Origin: Megamerina dolium
Taxonomy: Eukaryota > Arthropoda > Insecta > Diptera > Megamerinidae
Length of the DNA stretch: 64,000 bases
Direction of reading: 5' to 3'
NCBI GenBank assembly: GCA_963854835.1
Contig: OY978526.1
Location: forward strand, 48,360,140 to 48,424,139
A program made the translations under genes and the position numbers. The notes under the pieces are model-generated. The model was not told the origin of the DNA. It did no database searches and worked only from the letters and a program-made list of their open reading frames with translations. This document shows, one piece after another, positions 31,349-44,711 of this stretch. Positions within the stretch are counted from its first letter, which is position 1. Each line of letters begins with the position of its first letter.

Positions 31349-32086
31349 AAGTGTATTTCCATATTTTCAAAATATATTACGAATGCTTTACTTTTGAAAT
31401 TCTATTCTATATGAAATATATATCATTTTACTTCTATACTAATAGCGTTCGACAATTAATTCTTTTAACAGAATGTCTTTATTGATTGAATAATATAGAC
31501 AGAATGAAAAAATATTTCCATAAAACATAAAAGTAGTTCAGAACATATAATATTAAACCAAACTAAGTAGAAAAAAGTCGATATGCATTTCTTCAATAGA
31601 TTCCAATTCTTATTCATACACAAATTGCGCCAAACAAATAGTACCTACTGAAAATATTAAAGTAATTAATCTGTAATATAAATATGCATTAATGTGAACA
31701 CAAAATATATTTTAATACAAAAGAAAAAAAGTTACTTCATGTCAATAAACTCGTTAAAGGAATAAGCAACAAAAATTAGGGTCATGAATCAAAGGAAATA
31801 ACATATACATACTAAATACAATGACCCGTAGTGACGATCAAAGTTGGGTTCATCATAAATTTAGAATCGGCTATTTGACAGATTCTTATATGAGAGGAAA
31901 TTCTAAATATAAGATGATCTTTGTATTGACTCTAACTATGCCATATATAGTATCCATACTCTTCATATTAGAATGACAGGATGTAACAAACAGAACCAAA
32001 TCTACTACACTTATTCTAAATCGTACACGTGTACTTTAAGGATATTGTTTGCATATCTGTAATAGAAAATACAAACAAAACTCATT
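31349..32086. other. Convergent 3' UTR region
   Basis: This lies between two stops facing each other. A plus-strand AATAAA (31745-31750) could end IntS12 mRNA and a minus-strand one (TTTATT at about 31479) could end VRK mRNA. If both are used, the transcripts overlap by roughly 270 bp. AT-rich, no frames or repeats seen. Confidence 0.4.
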
Positions 32087-34153
32087 CTAGCGTGGTGAAA
32101 TCACTCGTTTCGTCTTCCTCACTGTAACAGCGGGAGTACGCGGACTATCCGCACTCTCTGATGTAGCAATCTTCCGTACTTTAACACGAGTCACTGGTGT
32201 ATCTGATTCATCATCGCGTTCATTTGTTTCTCGAGAATGATGCTGGCGGTGGTGTCCATTGTTGGATGCAGTTCGAGTAGTATCTTTGTGTGGCTTCTTC
32301 TTGCGCTTCACATTCACTATAACATTAGCATCCATACTAACATCAAGTTCAAAATTAAATTCATATGTTTTACCCGGATTTGTATTCGGTGTGAGACCGT
32401 CATTGATAATAGTTTTGCCTGGACGACTGTTGGACGATGCTGAACGTGCTATTGAAATAGATGGGCTAAAATTAATATTAGCCTTAGCTGATATCGGTGT
32501 AGATTGTTTAGTAGTGCAGGTGCTGGTACCATCACGATGTGTTGAAGGTAGCTGAGGAGTAGTAGTAGTACTTTTGCCCATTGGTCGACTCGTTTTTGTC
32601 TTATAGGTGGGAGATTTTGATTCTGATCTTGTCGTTGCACGAGGAGATTGTCTTTTACGTGATGTTGTTGGTGGTGAATACTTTGGAGATACTTTGCACG
32701 TAGGTGAAGTAACGTTTTGTGATATTTTGCTTACTACTTTCCGTATTGGTGATAACTTGTTTAACGGTGACACATTTCTTGTTTTTAACCTAATGTTGGT
32801 TTTTTTTGTCATATTAGGAGCACTTTTAACAGGCGTTTTCTTTTCAAATATAGTATCGTCGCTATCATCACTTATACAAAACTTATCTATAGGTTCCGTG
32901 GCTGAACACGAAAGCTCGTTGGCCTTATATACTCGATTTGTCTTACAAGTTGACTTTATAGTATTACTGTTACTGGAAGTCTGCAATTTAAAATCTAAAT
33001 CACCACTGTTGGCAATATTCATCGTTTTTAGTGCTGTGGAAAATATTTTACGACACTTATTGTAGTCAGGTTCCTCCTTATAATCCATTTTAGCCACGTA
33101 CATCATAAACTCTCCAAGTGGCACTGTGTAACCAATATAAGAACATATTTGGCATCTCATAAGAAATATGAAATAAACGTAATGCTTACCTGGCACTCCA
33201 TTAGGAAACAATTTCTTTAGACCGGATCCAATATTCATCATAAAACCTTCCTTGGATTTTTGCACTTTAGCAGGCGTTGCAAGCAACTTCTCTTTTACCC
33301 AAGGAAGTTGTACGCCCATCCACTCAATGAGGTTGTACCCTAAAATCTCAAGGTCAGACCGCATTGTTGGCACACCCAAATGAGCGTCACGGGAAGTGTA
33401 TTCAATTGTGCCGTTGTGCATCTTCTTTGGGTCGGGCTTAAAGTCCTTGGTCGTGTAATGCGATGCTAAGCCATAATCTACCAAAAAAGTCTGAGCACCA
33501 CCATTCTTACCATATCCAAGCAATATATTTGCTCCTTTCAAATCGGCATGCACGTAGCCACTGTTATGAATAAACTCATAAACATCCAACATTTGCAATG
33601 CCAGCCGATAAATGGTACCCTCGGGAAAACGACGTCCGTTGGAAAGGAAATATCGACCAATGTCGCTGCCGTAACGTGGCATAACAATAAAACGATGCTT
33701 TTGTCCTTTAATATCTTCGGAACCATTACCTATCATATAAGGCATGCCAAGAAATTTTAGGCCATGCTCACGCTTAAACTGCTCAATATCTTCGATTTTT
33801 GCATTTCGCATATAAAAATGCATCTCAACAAAAAGTGGTCCATTACCATGTGGTTCCTAAAAATTGTATTTTTAAGTTATCACTATTAACTCTTTTTCAT
33901 CTATACTCACGCATTTCACAACATAATCGTAACTCTTTTCACCCACTCGACAGGCGGAATATATTTCGCCAAACCCGCCGGTACCGATAGATGGCCCAAT
34001 ACGCCATTTAGCCTTTGATAAATCTGTCAGTATTGTGCCTTCAGCGATTGGTTCTGGCCTTGAATAGAGCTTGTTCCGTTTACCACCAGCGACAGCCTTC
34101 TTAGCAAGCGGTCCTACAGCCGCACTGGACTTTATTTTCACAGCTCGAGGCAT
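32087..34153 (-). CDS. ball: Vaccinia-related kinase (ballchen type)
   Basis: Three minus-strand exons: 34153-33911, 33856-33190 and 33123-32087, joined in phase to give 648 residues. The kinase domain has a glycine loop GTGGFGEIY (57-65), Lys80 in VVKC, catalytic HADLK (Asp186) and DYG in place of DFG (208-210). Both variants are normal for VRK/CK1-like kinases. A Lys/Ser/Thr/Pro-rich tail of about 300 residues ends KRVISPR. In flies ball is nuclear and phosphorylates histone H2A and BAF, needed for germ cells and meiotic chromosomes. The last intron (33189-33124) is 66 nt and open in frame, so its retention would add 22 residues. The first intron is 54 nt. A DRE lies upstream. Confidence 0.93.
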
Positions 34154-34316
34154 TTTCCAACAACTGTTTCTTTCTTTGCTTTTCAATATATTGTGAAGCT
34201 TTTAAATCCAATTTTCCGGCGCGCCAATATAGGCATACAAAGTGTATTCTCCTTTTTAGCTACCCGCTTGACAACCGTTTCAAATTTGTTTTGACTGTTC
34301 TTTTTGTGGCAGAAGT

Positions 34317-34324
34317 TATCGATA
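34317..34324. promoter_or_regulatory. DRE (TATCGATA) upstream of VRK
   Basis: The palindromic octamer TATCGATA, bound by DREF in flies and typical of proliferation and housekeeping promoters, lies 164 bp upstream of the VRK ATG. The position fits, but use is unproven. Confidence 0.5.
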
Positions 34325-34608
34325 AATTAATGATGTCGACATTCAGTTAATCCTAAAGCCATTGTTATGCAGGCATTGTGCTTGTTCAGTGGTGTCAGAA
34401 TAGTGTTTTTTGTTCCTACTTCTTTTTCTTGGATGTTTATGTATACAACAGTCATATTTATAATATTGACACGCCTTTTCCCGTATAGATATATTTATTT
34501 CTTCAACTTTGATATAATTATCAGCCATAGACCCATATCATTTCATGACAAGTAATATTATTTTCTGAACACGCATTTTCTGTTGATTTCACTAAAAACG
34601 ATGTCTTA

Positions 34609-35246
34609 TAGCCTAGACAGACGGCAGCCTAATTCCGGATTACCGGCGCACTTAATCCGAATAAAATAATAACCTGACAGCCGGCAGTATTGCGGATTAA
34701 CTAACCGGCTGATTGCTGTTTTATTAGGTCTGCTCACTTACATTATTATCACTATCAATTTCTGTCATCTGTCACTCTCGATATGAGAAAATCTACAAGA
34801 AGTACGTGAACTGAAAACTATCAGTAACTTGTAAATTGACATTCACCGTTCGTAATTGACAGCTGGATTTATTTTTTCGACAACACTTTTCATGTTGAAA
34901 ACTGTTAACAATTGTTAAAAGTTTTTTGTTAGCGAACAAACCTAATAGTTTGTAAAATGGGTCAAGAAAAATTCACAATAGACAATTTTCAGCAGTGTTG
35001 CCATAGCAAATTGTCCTAATCCTCTTTTATTTTGAGAATTAACTCATAGAGTTTATGCGGATTAGCTGCAGTTAATGCCCGAGTTAATTCGAATTAACTC
35101 GGTAATCCGGAATTAGGCTGCCGTCTGTCTAGGCTATAATCCTCTTTTATTTTGAGAATTAACTCATAGAGTTTATGCGGATTCGCTGCAGTTAATGCCC
35201 GAGTTAATTCGAATTAACGGAATTAGGCTGCCGTCTGTCTAGGCTA
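34609..35246 (+). repeat. Harbinger-type MITE with duplicated right end (family P)
   Basis: A complete copy, 34609-35136. After TAA, the last 107 bp are repeated with small changes (35140-35246). TTA flanks the whole unit (34606-34608, 35247-35249). Confidence 0.78.
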
Positions 35247-35453
35247 TTATAACAACAAAAAAACATGATTGCTATCGTGCGTAAATGTACACTTATTAAA
35301 TGCGGCTGAATAAACGGTCTTCGAAAAACAATGGTCGAAAGCTTTAAATGTACATTTATATCCCTATAACTTTTTAACGTCTTCCAAATTGAACTTGCTA
35401 CTTTGCCTTCTCCATCAATATGTGCACTTTAACTTTCGAAATAGAATTTATCT

Positions 35454-36030
35454 TTGCATCAACAACTGCAGCCTATTTATACCTGTGGCAACATTCAAGA
35501 ATCTTCTTTTATCGTTATCGAATTTGTTTTCATAGAAAACATTTTCAATTCTCTTTTAATGTTTCGTAAGAAGTTACAAAGAGCAAAAATGTTTCTCCAC
35601 TTTCCTTTCCCCGTCCGTCCTTTTTTTTTCAAACTAAATGTTTGCACCGAAATGTCTCACTGTCTAAAACGAGACATCCTATCTTTAACATTCCTTCTTC
35701 TACTTTACTCCGAATTGGAATCATGAAGTAAATACATTACCCCATTCGCTGCTTTTGTCGGCTATATTACCTAATTCTCGTTCAAAGGAAAATATCTAAA
35801 ATGTGCTACCTTATACTTCTTTTTAAAAATCCGTTAAGAATTTCATATTCAAAAGTTTTGTCATGAGAATGGATGGTGAATCATCAATAATTGTGAATAT
35901 TACGAATAATGGAAGTATTGGAACGCATATCAACTAAAAGGAATTTGCGATAATCAGAACAAACTAATGCGAAAGAATGAGAATAAATTCGATATCGATA
36001 AAAGAAAATTCTAGAGTGTTGCCTCGATAG
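35454..36030. repeat. Scattered fragments of gypsy-family LTRs
   Basis: Around 35454-35530 a minus-strand piece carries the LTR TATA area (CTATTTATACCTGTGGCAAC). Around 35900-36030 a plus-strand piece reads ATTACGAATAATGG to AGTGTTGCC. The DNA between them shows no gene. Confidence 0.5.
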
Positions 36031-36350
36031 GGTTGTGCGATTAATTGTTTGTTCAAAAAGTCTGATTAATCAAATTATTCGACAAACCAATTCGCTTCAT
36101 CAAAATTATGATTTATCATTGAATTGAATTCGATTAATCAGAATTTTGATTAATCGCAATCATTTTCATGTTTATTTTTTCTTTATTTATGAAATATTTG
36201 AAATATTATCAATATTTTGAAAAATTTTGTAGAATAATTTCTATTTTGAATAATCAAAATCATGATAATTTGATTAATTTCATATTTCATTAATCGAATA
36301 CTTTGATTAATCAATATTTCTGAACAAACGATTAATTGCACAGCCCTACT
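36029..36350. repeat. Inverted-repeat MITE rich in GATTAATC
   Basis: Ends AGGGTTGTGCGATTAATTG and CAATTAATCG-type complement (AATTGCACAGCCCT) are inverted copies of about 28 bp. TGATTAATC or GATTAATCG occurs several times inside. It interrupts an LTR fragment. hAT-like ends are possible, but the duplication is unclear. Confidence 0.6.
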
Positions 36351-36482
36351 TTATTCCAAAATTCTAATTCGACTGTAGCATTTTAGTTGAAATAAAACCG
36401 GCGCAATTGCACTAATGTGAACAGAGCGTTCATGGATATACCGTTCATGGAAAATCTAATGTAAACAGGCACTAAGGTGTTG

Positions 36483-36655
36483 TGAAAAAGAGGATGACAG
36501 ATTCGAACGGTCACCTCATGGAATTCATGAAAAGCATGACGCCACAACAGCAACAGAACATATTAGTGAATTGCGTATGGAAATTCAAGATGGTTCGTCT
36601 CGCCAAGGCCACGTTATTGATAATCTTCAAAAAGGAATGGACTATAGACAAATTA
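36483..36655 (+). pseudogene. Gag fragment of the gypsy family
   Basis: Resembles the coiled-coil part of the 8121-9536 Gag at DNA level (ATGGAATTCATGAAAAGCAT, then GAATTGCGTATGGAAATTCA), but with internal deletions and no long frame. Confidence 0.65.
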
Positions 36656-36661
36656 TAGAAC

Positions 36662-36960
36662 AAATTTACATACATGTTTTTGACAACAACGATAGACTGT
36701 CTGTGGCTGCCTATTCCTTTGTGTGACGGCAGAGCCAAAGCAGTAAAAGAAACGAAACTACTTGCACACTACCTTTCCTTCACTTTACATTGAGTCTGAA
36801 CCAGTGACATTACCTGCTGATATTTCTGATTGTCTGGTACAGGACATGGAGTGGATATATGGAAAAATGCCTTATGTCCTGCTCCTTGCTAAAAAACCGA
36901 ATTTTTATCAAATCTTAAATTATGAAAATTATATTTTGTTAAAAATCTTATATATAGTAA
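36662..36960 (+). repeat. Second copy of the 21126-type segment
   Basis: Matches 21126-21445 with extra bases near 36705 and missing bases near 36760. Both copies follow gypsy-family remnants. The family is unknown. Confidence 0.6.
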
Positions 36961-37123
36961 GAGCATATATTTATAAATATTGAATACTCATGAAATACTG
37001 TGTTGAGGTATAAGCGAAGGCGCAAACCAACACACACGCTTATTACTACCTGTGCCGTGAGGTGTTCGGTGGCGGGATACATAAAGTAAATGTACGTATG
37101 AAGTTAGTCACCGAACTGTTTAA

Positions 37124-38865
<1,742 letters not shown>

Positions 38866-38943
<78 letters not shown>
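38866..38943. repeat. (TA)n microsatellite
   Basis: Uninterrupted TA units to the right of the Tc1 element, followed by ACATGTATTTATATA repeats to about 39000 and a short (TG)n. Confidence 0.95.
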
Positions 38944-38950
<7 letters not shown>

Positions 38951-39012
38951 TTATATATATACATGTATTTATATATATATATATATGTATTTATATATAT
39001 AAATGTGTGTGT

Positions 39013-39138
39013 GTGCCGTAGCTCAGTGGTTAGTGTGTTCGCCTTCTGATCTGTAGGTCGTGGTTCAATCCCCGGCTGATGCATAACAAATTTAATATCG
39101 ATAAGATTTTTCTTTCGAATGGTACCCACCTGTCGCCA
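39013..39138 (+). mobile_element. SINE head fragment between TA repeats (family S)
   Basis: The tRNA-like head and the following ATAACAAATTT...CACCTGTCG block only. Both sides run into microsatellite sequence. The body and tail are missing. Confidence 0.75.
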
Positions 39139-39149
39139 CATATTTATTT

Positions 39150-39157
<8 letters not shown>

Positions 39158-39239
<82 letters not shown>
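39158..39239. repeat. (TA)n microsatellite
   Basis: About 40 TA units directly abutting the left end of the next Tc1 element. Confidence 0.95.
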
Positions 39240-39242
<3 letters not shown>

Positions 39243-40640
39243 TCAGGGACTAAAGTTTAAATACACCCATAAAACATCGCTTTAAATAAAAATAAAGCAT
39301 TTTAACACAAATGTAAGTATGCAGTTTATTTTTAGTTGAATAATGACCAATATCGAAAACCAAAACAATTCACTTTTTTTCATAGATAACTTAAAATTCA
39401 TCAAAAACTAAAAAAATACATGGGACAAAAGTTTAAATACAATACAAAATTTTCTTTCTTTAGCTGATTTTAGCTTAATTAAAAAACGTTAAACTTAAAT
39501 TAATATTTGGTAGGTCCGCCTTGAGCTTCAATGACTGCCTGCAGACGACGTGGCATAGACAGAACCAAATTTTCTGTTTCGGATGTGCTGATTTCTGGCC
39601 AGGCCTTTTTCAGAGCCTCTTTAAGGGATTCTTTGTTCTTTAAAGCTGCGCGATTAATTTTTCGGTCCAATAATTCCCAAGCGTGTTCAATTGGGTTTAA
39701 GTCCGGTGATTGGGGAGGACTACAGAGCTGACGTGGAGCATAATACAGCAACCAGTCCTTCACCAAATGCGCGGTATGCTTAGGGTCGTTGTCTTGTTGA
39801 AATATCCAACATCTTCCCAGACCCAAGCTATCCACAGAAGGCTGCAAATTTTGTTCCAATATACTTTTATACATGTGTTTGTCCATTATTCCATCGATAA
39901 AAGCCAAGTGTCCCACGCCAGCTGCTGCAATTGCTCCCCAAACCATCACACTACCGCCCCCATGTTTAACGGTTGGTATTAAATTTTTGGTTTGAAGTGC
40001 TGTGCCGGGCTTGCGCCAAATTTTTGCGCGACCATCGCTGCCAAAAATATTAAATTTAGATTCATCTGTGAATAAGACTCTTCGCCAAAAGTCCTCATCC
40101 ATATCCTTGTACTTGTTTGCAAAATCCAGACGAAGTTGTCTATTTTTTCAGAAATAAGCGGTTTTTTACGTAGAACTCTGCTTCGATAGCCGTTATACCG
40201 TAAAGCTCTTTGTACGGTTTTTGGGTGAACATGTATACCTGACACCGCAGCAATACTACCGGCTAACTTTGGCGCACTTATTTTTTGATTTTTGTCCACT
40301 TCTCTTAGGATAAGGTTTACATCTCGGCGAGAAAGTTTTTTTGGTCGACCAGTTCTGGGCCTATTTTCCACTGTTTTGTAAGTTTTATATTTTCTTATTA
40401 CGTTTTGCACACTTGCACAGGACAAATTCAAAATTTTTCCTATATCACGGTAGGATTTGCTTTCTTTAAAGTGTTTAATTATTAAATCTTTAACACCAGA
40501 CTCTATTTGTTTTCCTTTGCCCATTATTTTGCTTTCAAGTCTACCGACAACGATGAAATCACTAATAATACTATTTCTTTTCATCAAGTTTATCGATTTG
40601 GTATTGCGAACACATCTTCGCAAAACATTTACTTTTTAAA
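39240..40640 (-). mobile_element. Tc1-family element, right end missing
   Basis: Left end CAGTCAGGGACTAAAGTTTA follows TA. A direct repeat of the core (GGGACAAAAGTTTAAATAC) lies inside at 39422. No matching inverted end was found to the right of the transposase start, so the element is truncated there at about 40640. Confidence 0.75.
39500..40524 (-). CDS. Tc1 transposase, one frame break
   Basis: The N-terminal part from ATG 40524 (MGKGKQIESGVKDLIIKHFK) has two helix-turn-helix units and a GRPKKLSRRD linker, ending LRKKPLISEK. The catalytic part, open from about 40140 to 39500, has VLFTDESKFNIFGSDG, WIFQQDNDPKHTAH and SPDLNPIEHAWELLD (DD34D/E type), ending GGPTKY. The two halves are in adjacent frames: a run of six A (T6 at 40143-40148) stands where seven would join ISEK to NRQLRLDFANKY. 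Otherwise the protein is complete at about 340 residues. Confidence 0.8.
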
Positions 40641-40668
40641 TTATTCCCTTACTTATTGCTTACCCACA

Positions 40669-40877
40669 CCGAATGTGTCTGGGCTCATAACCTGTTTGAT
40701 GTCGGAGATGAAAATGCTGCTTGATCTAACTTTATAATTTGCAACATGGTGTAATAAAACTAAGGTGATATCGTCGGAACGATCTTTGGTAGAATTTTGA
40801 CAATTTAGTCTTTCTGGCAATGATGTTATCTTTACAAAATTAGATAAAAAAAAGTTTTTCTGTACAACGTCAAGCAT
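40669..40877 (-). CDS. Possible first coding exon, unknown gene
   Basis: An open minus-strand stretch starting at ATG 40877 (MLDVVQKNFFLSNFVKITSL) and ending ...ISDIKQVMSPDTFGVG at a good donor, GGTAAGC. I recognise no family. Upstream DNA resembles 23740-23900, suggesting a duplicated host locus. The next exon is not found. A Tc1 element sits directly downstream. It may be an exon remnant. Confidence 0.3.
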
Positions 40878-41039
40878 TGCAATTATTCTTCATCTTTCAC
40901 TTGTTCATTTATTGATTAATGAAAATAGTTTAAAATTTAAATATAATAAGCAAGAACTTAAAAACTTGGCGATTTAATTTAGAGTTCGTATTCAATGTCT
41001 CATCTAAATATATTCCAGGAGATATATTCTGTTTCTCTA

Positions 41040-42718
41040 CTATAATTGTATTTGACTTTATGATGACTTTATTAAACTGGTATCTGCCCCAGAGTCTAAA
41101 ACTAAAATGAGTTTTCCATTTTTTGCTTCCTCACACGGAAACTCAATGAACACATCATCTACTTCAGAGACTCCCAAACAGTAGCAATGTTTGTTATTAA
41201 TGGATGGGAAAGATGGTTCCACAATCCCCCTGGACGCTAGATCTCCAACTTCCGCCATCTTGCTACCTAACTTGGAGGGTGTGTCAACAATCTCTAAAGA
41301 CGCATGACTGACACCTACCATTTCAACTGGCCTACTTTTAGGTTCCCGGTTTATTGACCGTACATGGGCCCCCCGTAGTTTCCCTGGGTTTTTTCCCATT
41401 CTTTGCGTTTATTACAGTCGGCGACCCTGTGCCCCGGCTTCTTACAGAAAAAACATCTGGTCTCAGAATTTCCGCGATTAGAGTCTGCTTTCTTACTTCC
41501 CCTACTAGGTGCACGTGTTTGGTTGCCTTTTCTTTGTGACATGTTCTTGCTAAAAGGGCATGTTTCTTAAAATAATGTTCTCTTAAAATAATCGTCTCTG
41601 GTGTGACACTTTTTCTCGCAGAAGGAGCAGGTAGGAACTTTTCTTTGGCTATTTTCGGGTCTTTCGTTATTATTTTGGTATTTGTTCATTCCGAGTGGCA
41701 TCCTGTCATTTCTGTTCTGGTGTAGTGCCATTGTATTACTGGTCTCAGTCTGGTGAACGTCGTTTGAATATAGTGTTCCCATATTAAACTGATTGAATCG
41801 TTGTCCTCTTTCGAGCAGAATACCCGTATTTACGGCCTCCTCTGCTAATTCTTCCAACGTGCCCGTCTTACCTAGCATATGAGTTTTTAACAATGGATCT
41901 TGAAGGCCTGATATAAAAGAAGTCCTCGCATACCCCTCTAGCTCTTTTAACAACGCTTGGTCTCCTACCCCACCATATCTATTCTTAATACACTGTATCG
42001 CCGTGGATTTTAAAACACCTAATCTCCTTGTAAAAACACGTATATCTTCCTGAGGTAGTTGGCGTGAAACTTGTATTTGATGGGTGAGCGGTTCAAGGCG
42101 GACGGTCTTCAAATATGTGTTTCGCAGAAGTGTATACAATTCTTTTGTATTTCTTACATAGCACCAAGTTATAAGCATCACCATATAGCCGCTCTTTTAT
42201 ACAAGTTACGAAATCTTCCAACTCGTCGGGTTTTATGGTTTTTCCTGCTAATTCGCACCTAGAAATGAACTGGTATACTTTTGTCCACAAATCTTTAGCC
42301 TCCGCTCCAGTGAGTACTGAGACTAGTCTACTGACGGTCTGTGCAATTTCGTCAATATGCATTATTAGTTTTAATTCATACTTCTGATTGTGTTTTTCGT
42401 ACAGGAGTACGAAAAACACAACGGCGACGAAGATGTGTCTCCTATGCTATGCAGCGTTATCTTTCGAGATTCCGCTCTTTTGGCTTGAGTGCGCTTAACT
42501 GCTCAGAGTCAATTGAGGTTCTCAGCCTTTTCTCTATAAATTCTTCTGAAATGCCCTTTTCTTTTAGTAAACATTCTAATTCCTTATTTCTGGAACGTAC
42601 GAGCTAGAATCCCTCGTACGTGCTGTGTTGCTTAATCAAGCTCCATACGAAGTCGATTGACTCGTTTATTGCAACGTCTAGTCCTCTTGCTAATGATTCG
42701 TAGGATCTATTGTCCATT
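41040..42718 (-). pseudogene. Errantivirus-like Gag and protease start, broken
   Basis: Minus strand from ATG 42718 (MDNRSYESLARGLDVAINES). After a frame break the Gag continues through TFQK-type sequence, the core (RRLGVLKSTAIQCIKNRYGG) and two zinc knuckles: CSFCEKKCHTRDDYFKR, whose last Cys is lost, and CFFCKKPGHRVADC. The protease begins at LILVLDSGADTSLI and is cut off at about 41040. Several stops and frame shifts are present, and reverse transcriptase, integrase and env are absent. It resembles the 17.6/297/gypsy group of insect endogenous retroviruses. It is a dead fragment. Confidence 0.72.
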
Positions 42719-42820
42719 TAACTCCAAAAAGGAAAACACACACTAGAATTAGATCCTGTACTGCGATAAACGTTGAACGTAAAACACCTTGTATATTCAA
42801 TATACTTCGCAGTATCCTAT

Positions 42821-42831
42821 CGGCTGCGCCA
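42821..42831 (-). other. Primer binding site of the errantivirus-like fragment
   Basis: On the minus strand TGGCGCAGCCG lies three bases after an LTR end (...ACACAACA). It resembles the tRNA-Ser-type site of the 17.6/297 group. Confidence 0.55.
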
Positions 42832-42834
42832 AAA

Positions 42835-43500
42835 TGTTGTGTACTATTTTTCCACAACACTCACTAAATACCTAACCGCTAGACTCAAAGATGTAACGCA
42901 CAAGATTCGCACCTATACCAAGCTCCTAAATATCCTTCGAGACTATGACACTTACTTACTTATGTGGCCATAACAACTTAATATCGATTCAGGCCGAAAA
43001 TAACATGCTTCGCCAGCCATCTCATTTCTTTGCTAGCTGGCGCCAGTTAGAAATTCCAAGCGCCGTTAGGTTCTGCAGTACTTGGTCTTTCTACCGGAGG
43101 TTGGGTCTACTGCGTCGTCCTCCAGCGGGTTCCGAATATAACACCTTCTTAGCTGGAGCGTGTTCTTCCATTTGCTCGACATGACCTAGCCAACGCAGCC
43201 GCTGGATTTTGATTTTGACTATGACACTGGTTAGCTGAAATAAAACAGAGTTAATTCTACGATACTTACGCTTTTAGGTCTTCACTTTATTCCTGATATT
43301 ACTTTACACTTTTATACTAAATACCTTACACTAATCTGGAGGACCTCGTAAGAATCGCAGTATTTTACAATTGCTTACACGCTAACACTTCACAACTTGG
43401 AACGAGACTCACAACTGAAAAGTGACTGCCTTCAGTAAGCTGGCAGCTTATATACCATTTTTCTAATACTATCCAGATATTGATCTACCCACATACCAAC
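42835..43500 (-). repeat. Probable 5' LTR of the errantivirus-like fragment
   Basis: On the minus strand it contains a TATA-type TATATAAGCTGCC near 43455-43445 and an AATAAA near 43290, and ends at 42835. The outer border is not certain. A perfect 12-bp hairpin (43514-43525 with 43533-43544) lies just beyond. Confidence 0.45.
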
Positions 43501-43544
43501 ATATAACATACAATAATATATTCACACCACATGTGAATATATTA

Positions 43545-43936
43545 TGTGTATGTGTGTGTGTACGTATGTACACGATCAATGCACTCCACATATGCGTATG
43601 TATGTACCCATTATGTGAGAAAGCAACTTTTTGTTATTCACACACATTAGTAATCCACGTGACTTTAGTTATCATGGAATGTCTAAACATGTATGCTTAC
43701 ACAGGTACGCTTACGTAAGTGCAGAACTACGAATTGTGTGTGCAAGTGCTTTGTCAGCTTTTTCACACTCAACTGCAACTTATTTGGCTCAATGTTCTGG
43801 CATTCCACAATTATAAGTAATATTAGTATGGATTGTGTATATCACAACTTCGAGCATTGTCGGTACGTGTATGGATAAATATGTATTTCACAATTTCGGG
43901 AAATATGTTGCGAGTAAATACTTCATCCAACTCTTG
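43545..43936. other. No gene seen
   Basis: GT-rich at 43549-43562, otherwise plain AT-rich sequence. It may still belong to the LTR to the left. Confidence 0.35.
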
Positions 43937-44710
43937 TTACTTTTCGCTAGTGTAGTTACCTTCGGTTGACCTCCTTGGTGTTGCGATTCGAAACTTTAAA
44001 TCAGCTGGCAGTCTTAACTCGTTTCCAAAAATTGCAATTGTTAGCGTAGTTGCAGTCGTATAATGTTGAGCGCATCGATATCCCACGAGGAACATTGGTA
44101 TATGCACATCCCAGTCTTTTTGGAATTTATCTACGACCTTTCTCAAATATTCCTCCAAGGTACGATTAAATCGTTCTACCATGCCATCACATTATGGTTG
44201 CAAAGTTTTGGGTATACCCAACATACGGCACATCTCTCGAAATACAACTTATTAGATATTACGACCTTGGTCTGAGTGTAACTCTAGTGGTACACCAAAA
44301 CGAGTAATCCACTGGTTGACGACTACATCCGTAACTGTACTAGTTTCTTGATTTGGAATGGGATATACTTCAGGCCATTTATTGAAGTAATCTCTAACCA
44401 CCAGAACATACTTGTTGCTTGCGTTGCTTGTTGGAAATAGTCCAGCTATGTCTATAGCAATTCGCTTAAATGATGCACCGATACATCGGTGCATCTTACC
44501 TCGACTTATCTTTGGCCATTACACATTGTTCACACTTCCAATAAAATCGCTTCTTTATTTTCTCGACGATTTTGGAGATGCCTAAATGCCCTGCACTGGA
44601 AGCATTGAGATACTCAGCTATCACTTCATGTATTCTTGCCTTTGGTACCACTAGGAGACCATTAGTAATTTTTCGATCTTCACTTTCCCATGCTCTTAAT
44701 AAACATCCGT
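43937..44710 (-). pseudogene. Integrase fragment of a gypsy-family relative
   Basis: Minus-strand pieces nearly match the intact element's integrase: IAIDIAGLFPTSNASNKYVL, PLELHSDQGRN, MVERFNRTLEEYLRKVVDKF, then the GNELRLPADLKF block. Stops and frame shifts interrupt it. It begins abruptly at about 44710, where a plus-strand relative starts. Confidence 0.82.
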
Positions 44711-44711
44711 C

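Noticed and set aside
32237..33065. Plus-strand frames opposite the VRK tail
   Set aside because: Shadows of the Ser/Lys/Thr-rich VRK C-terminus. The minus-strand gene explains them.
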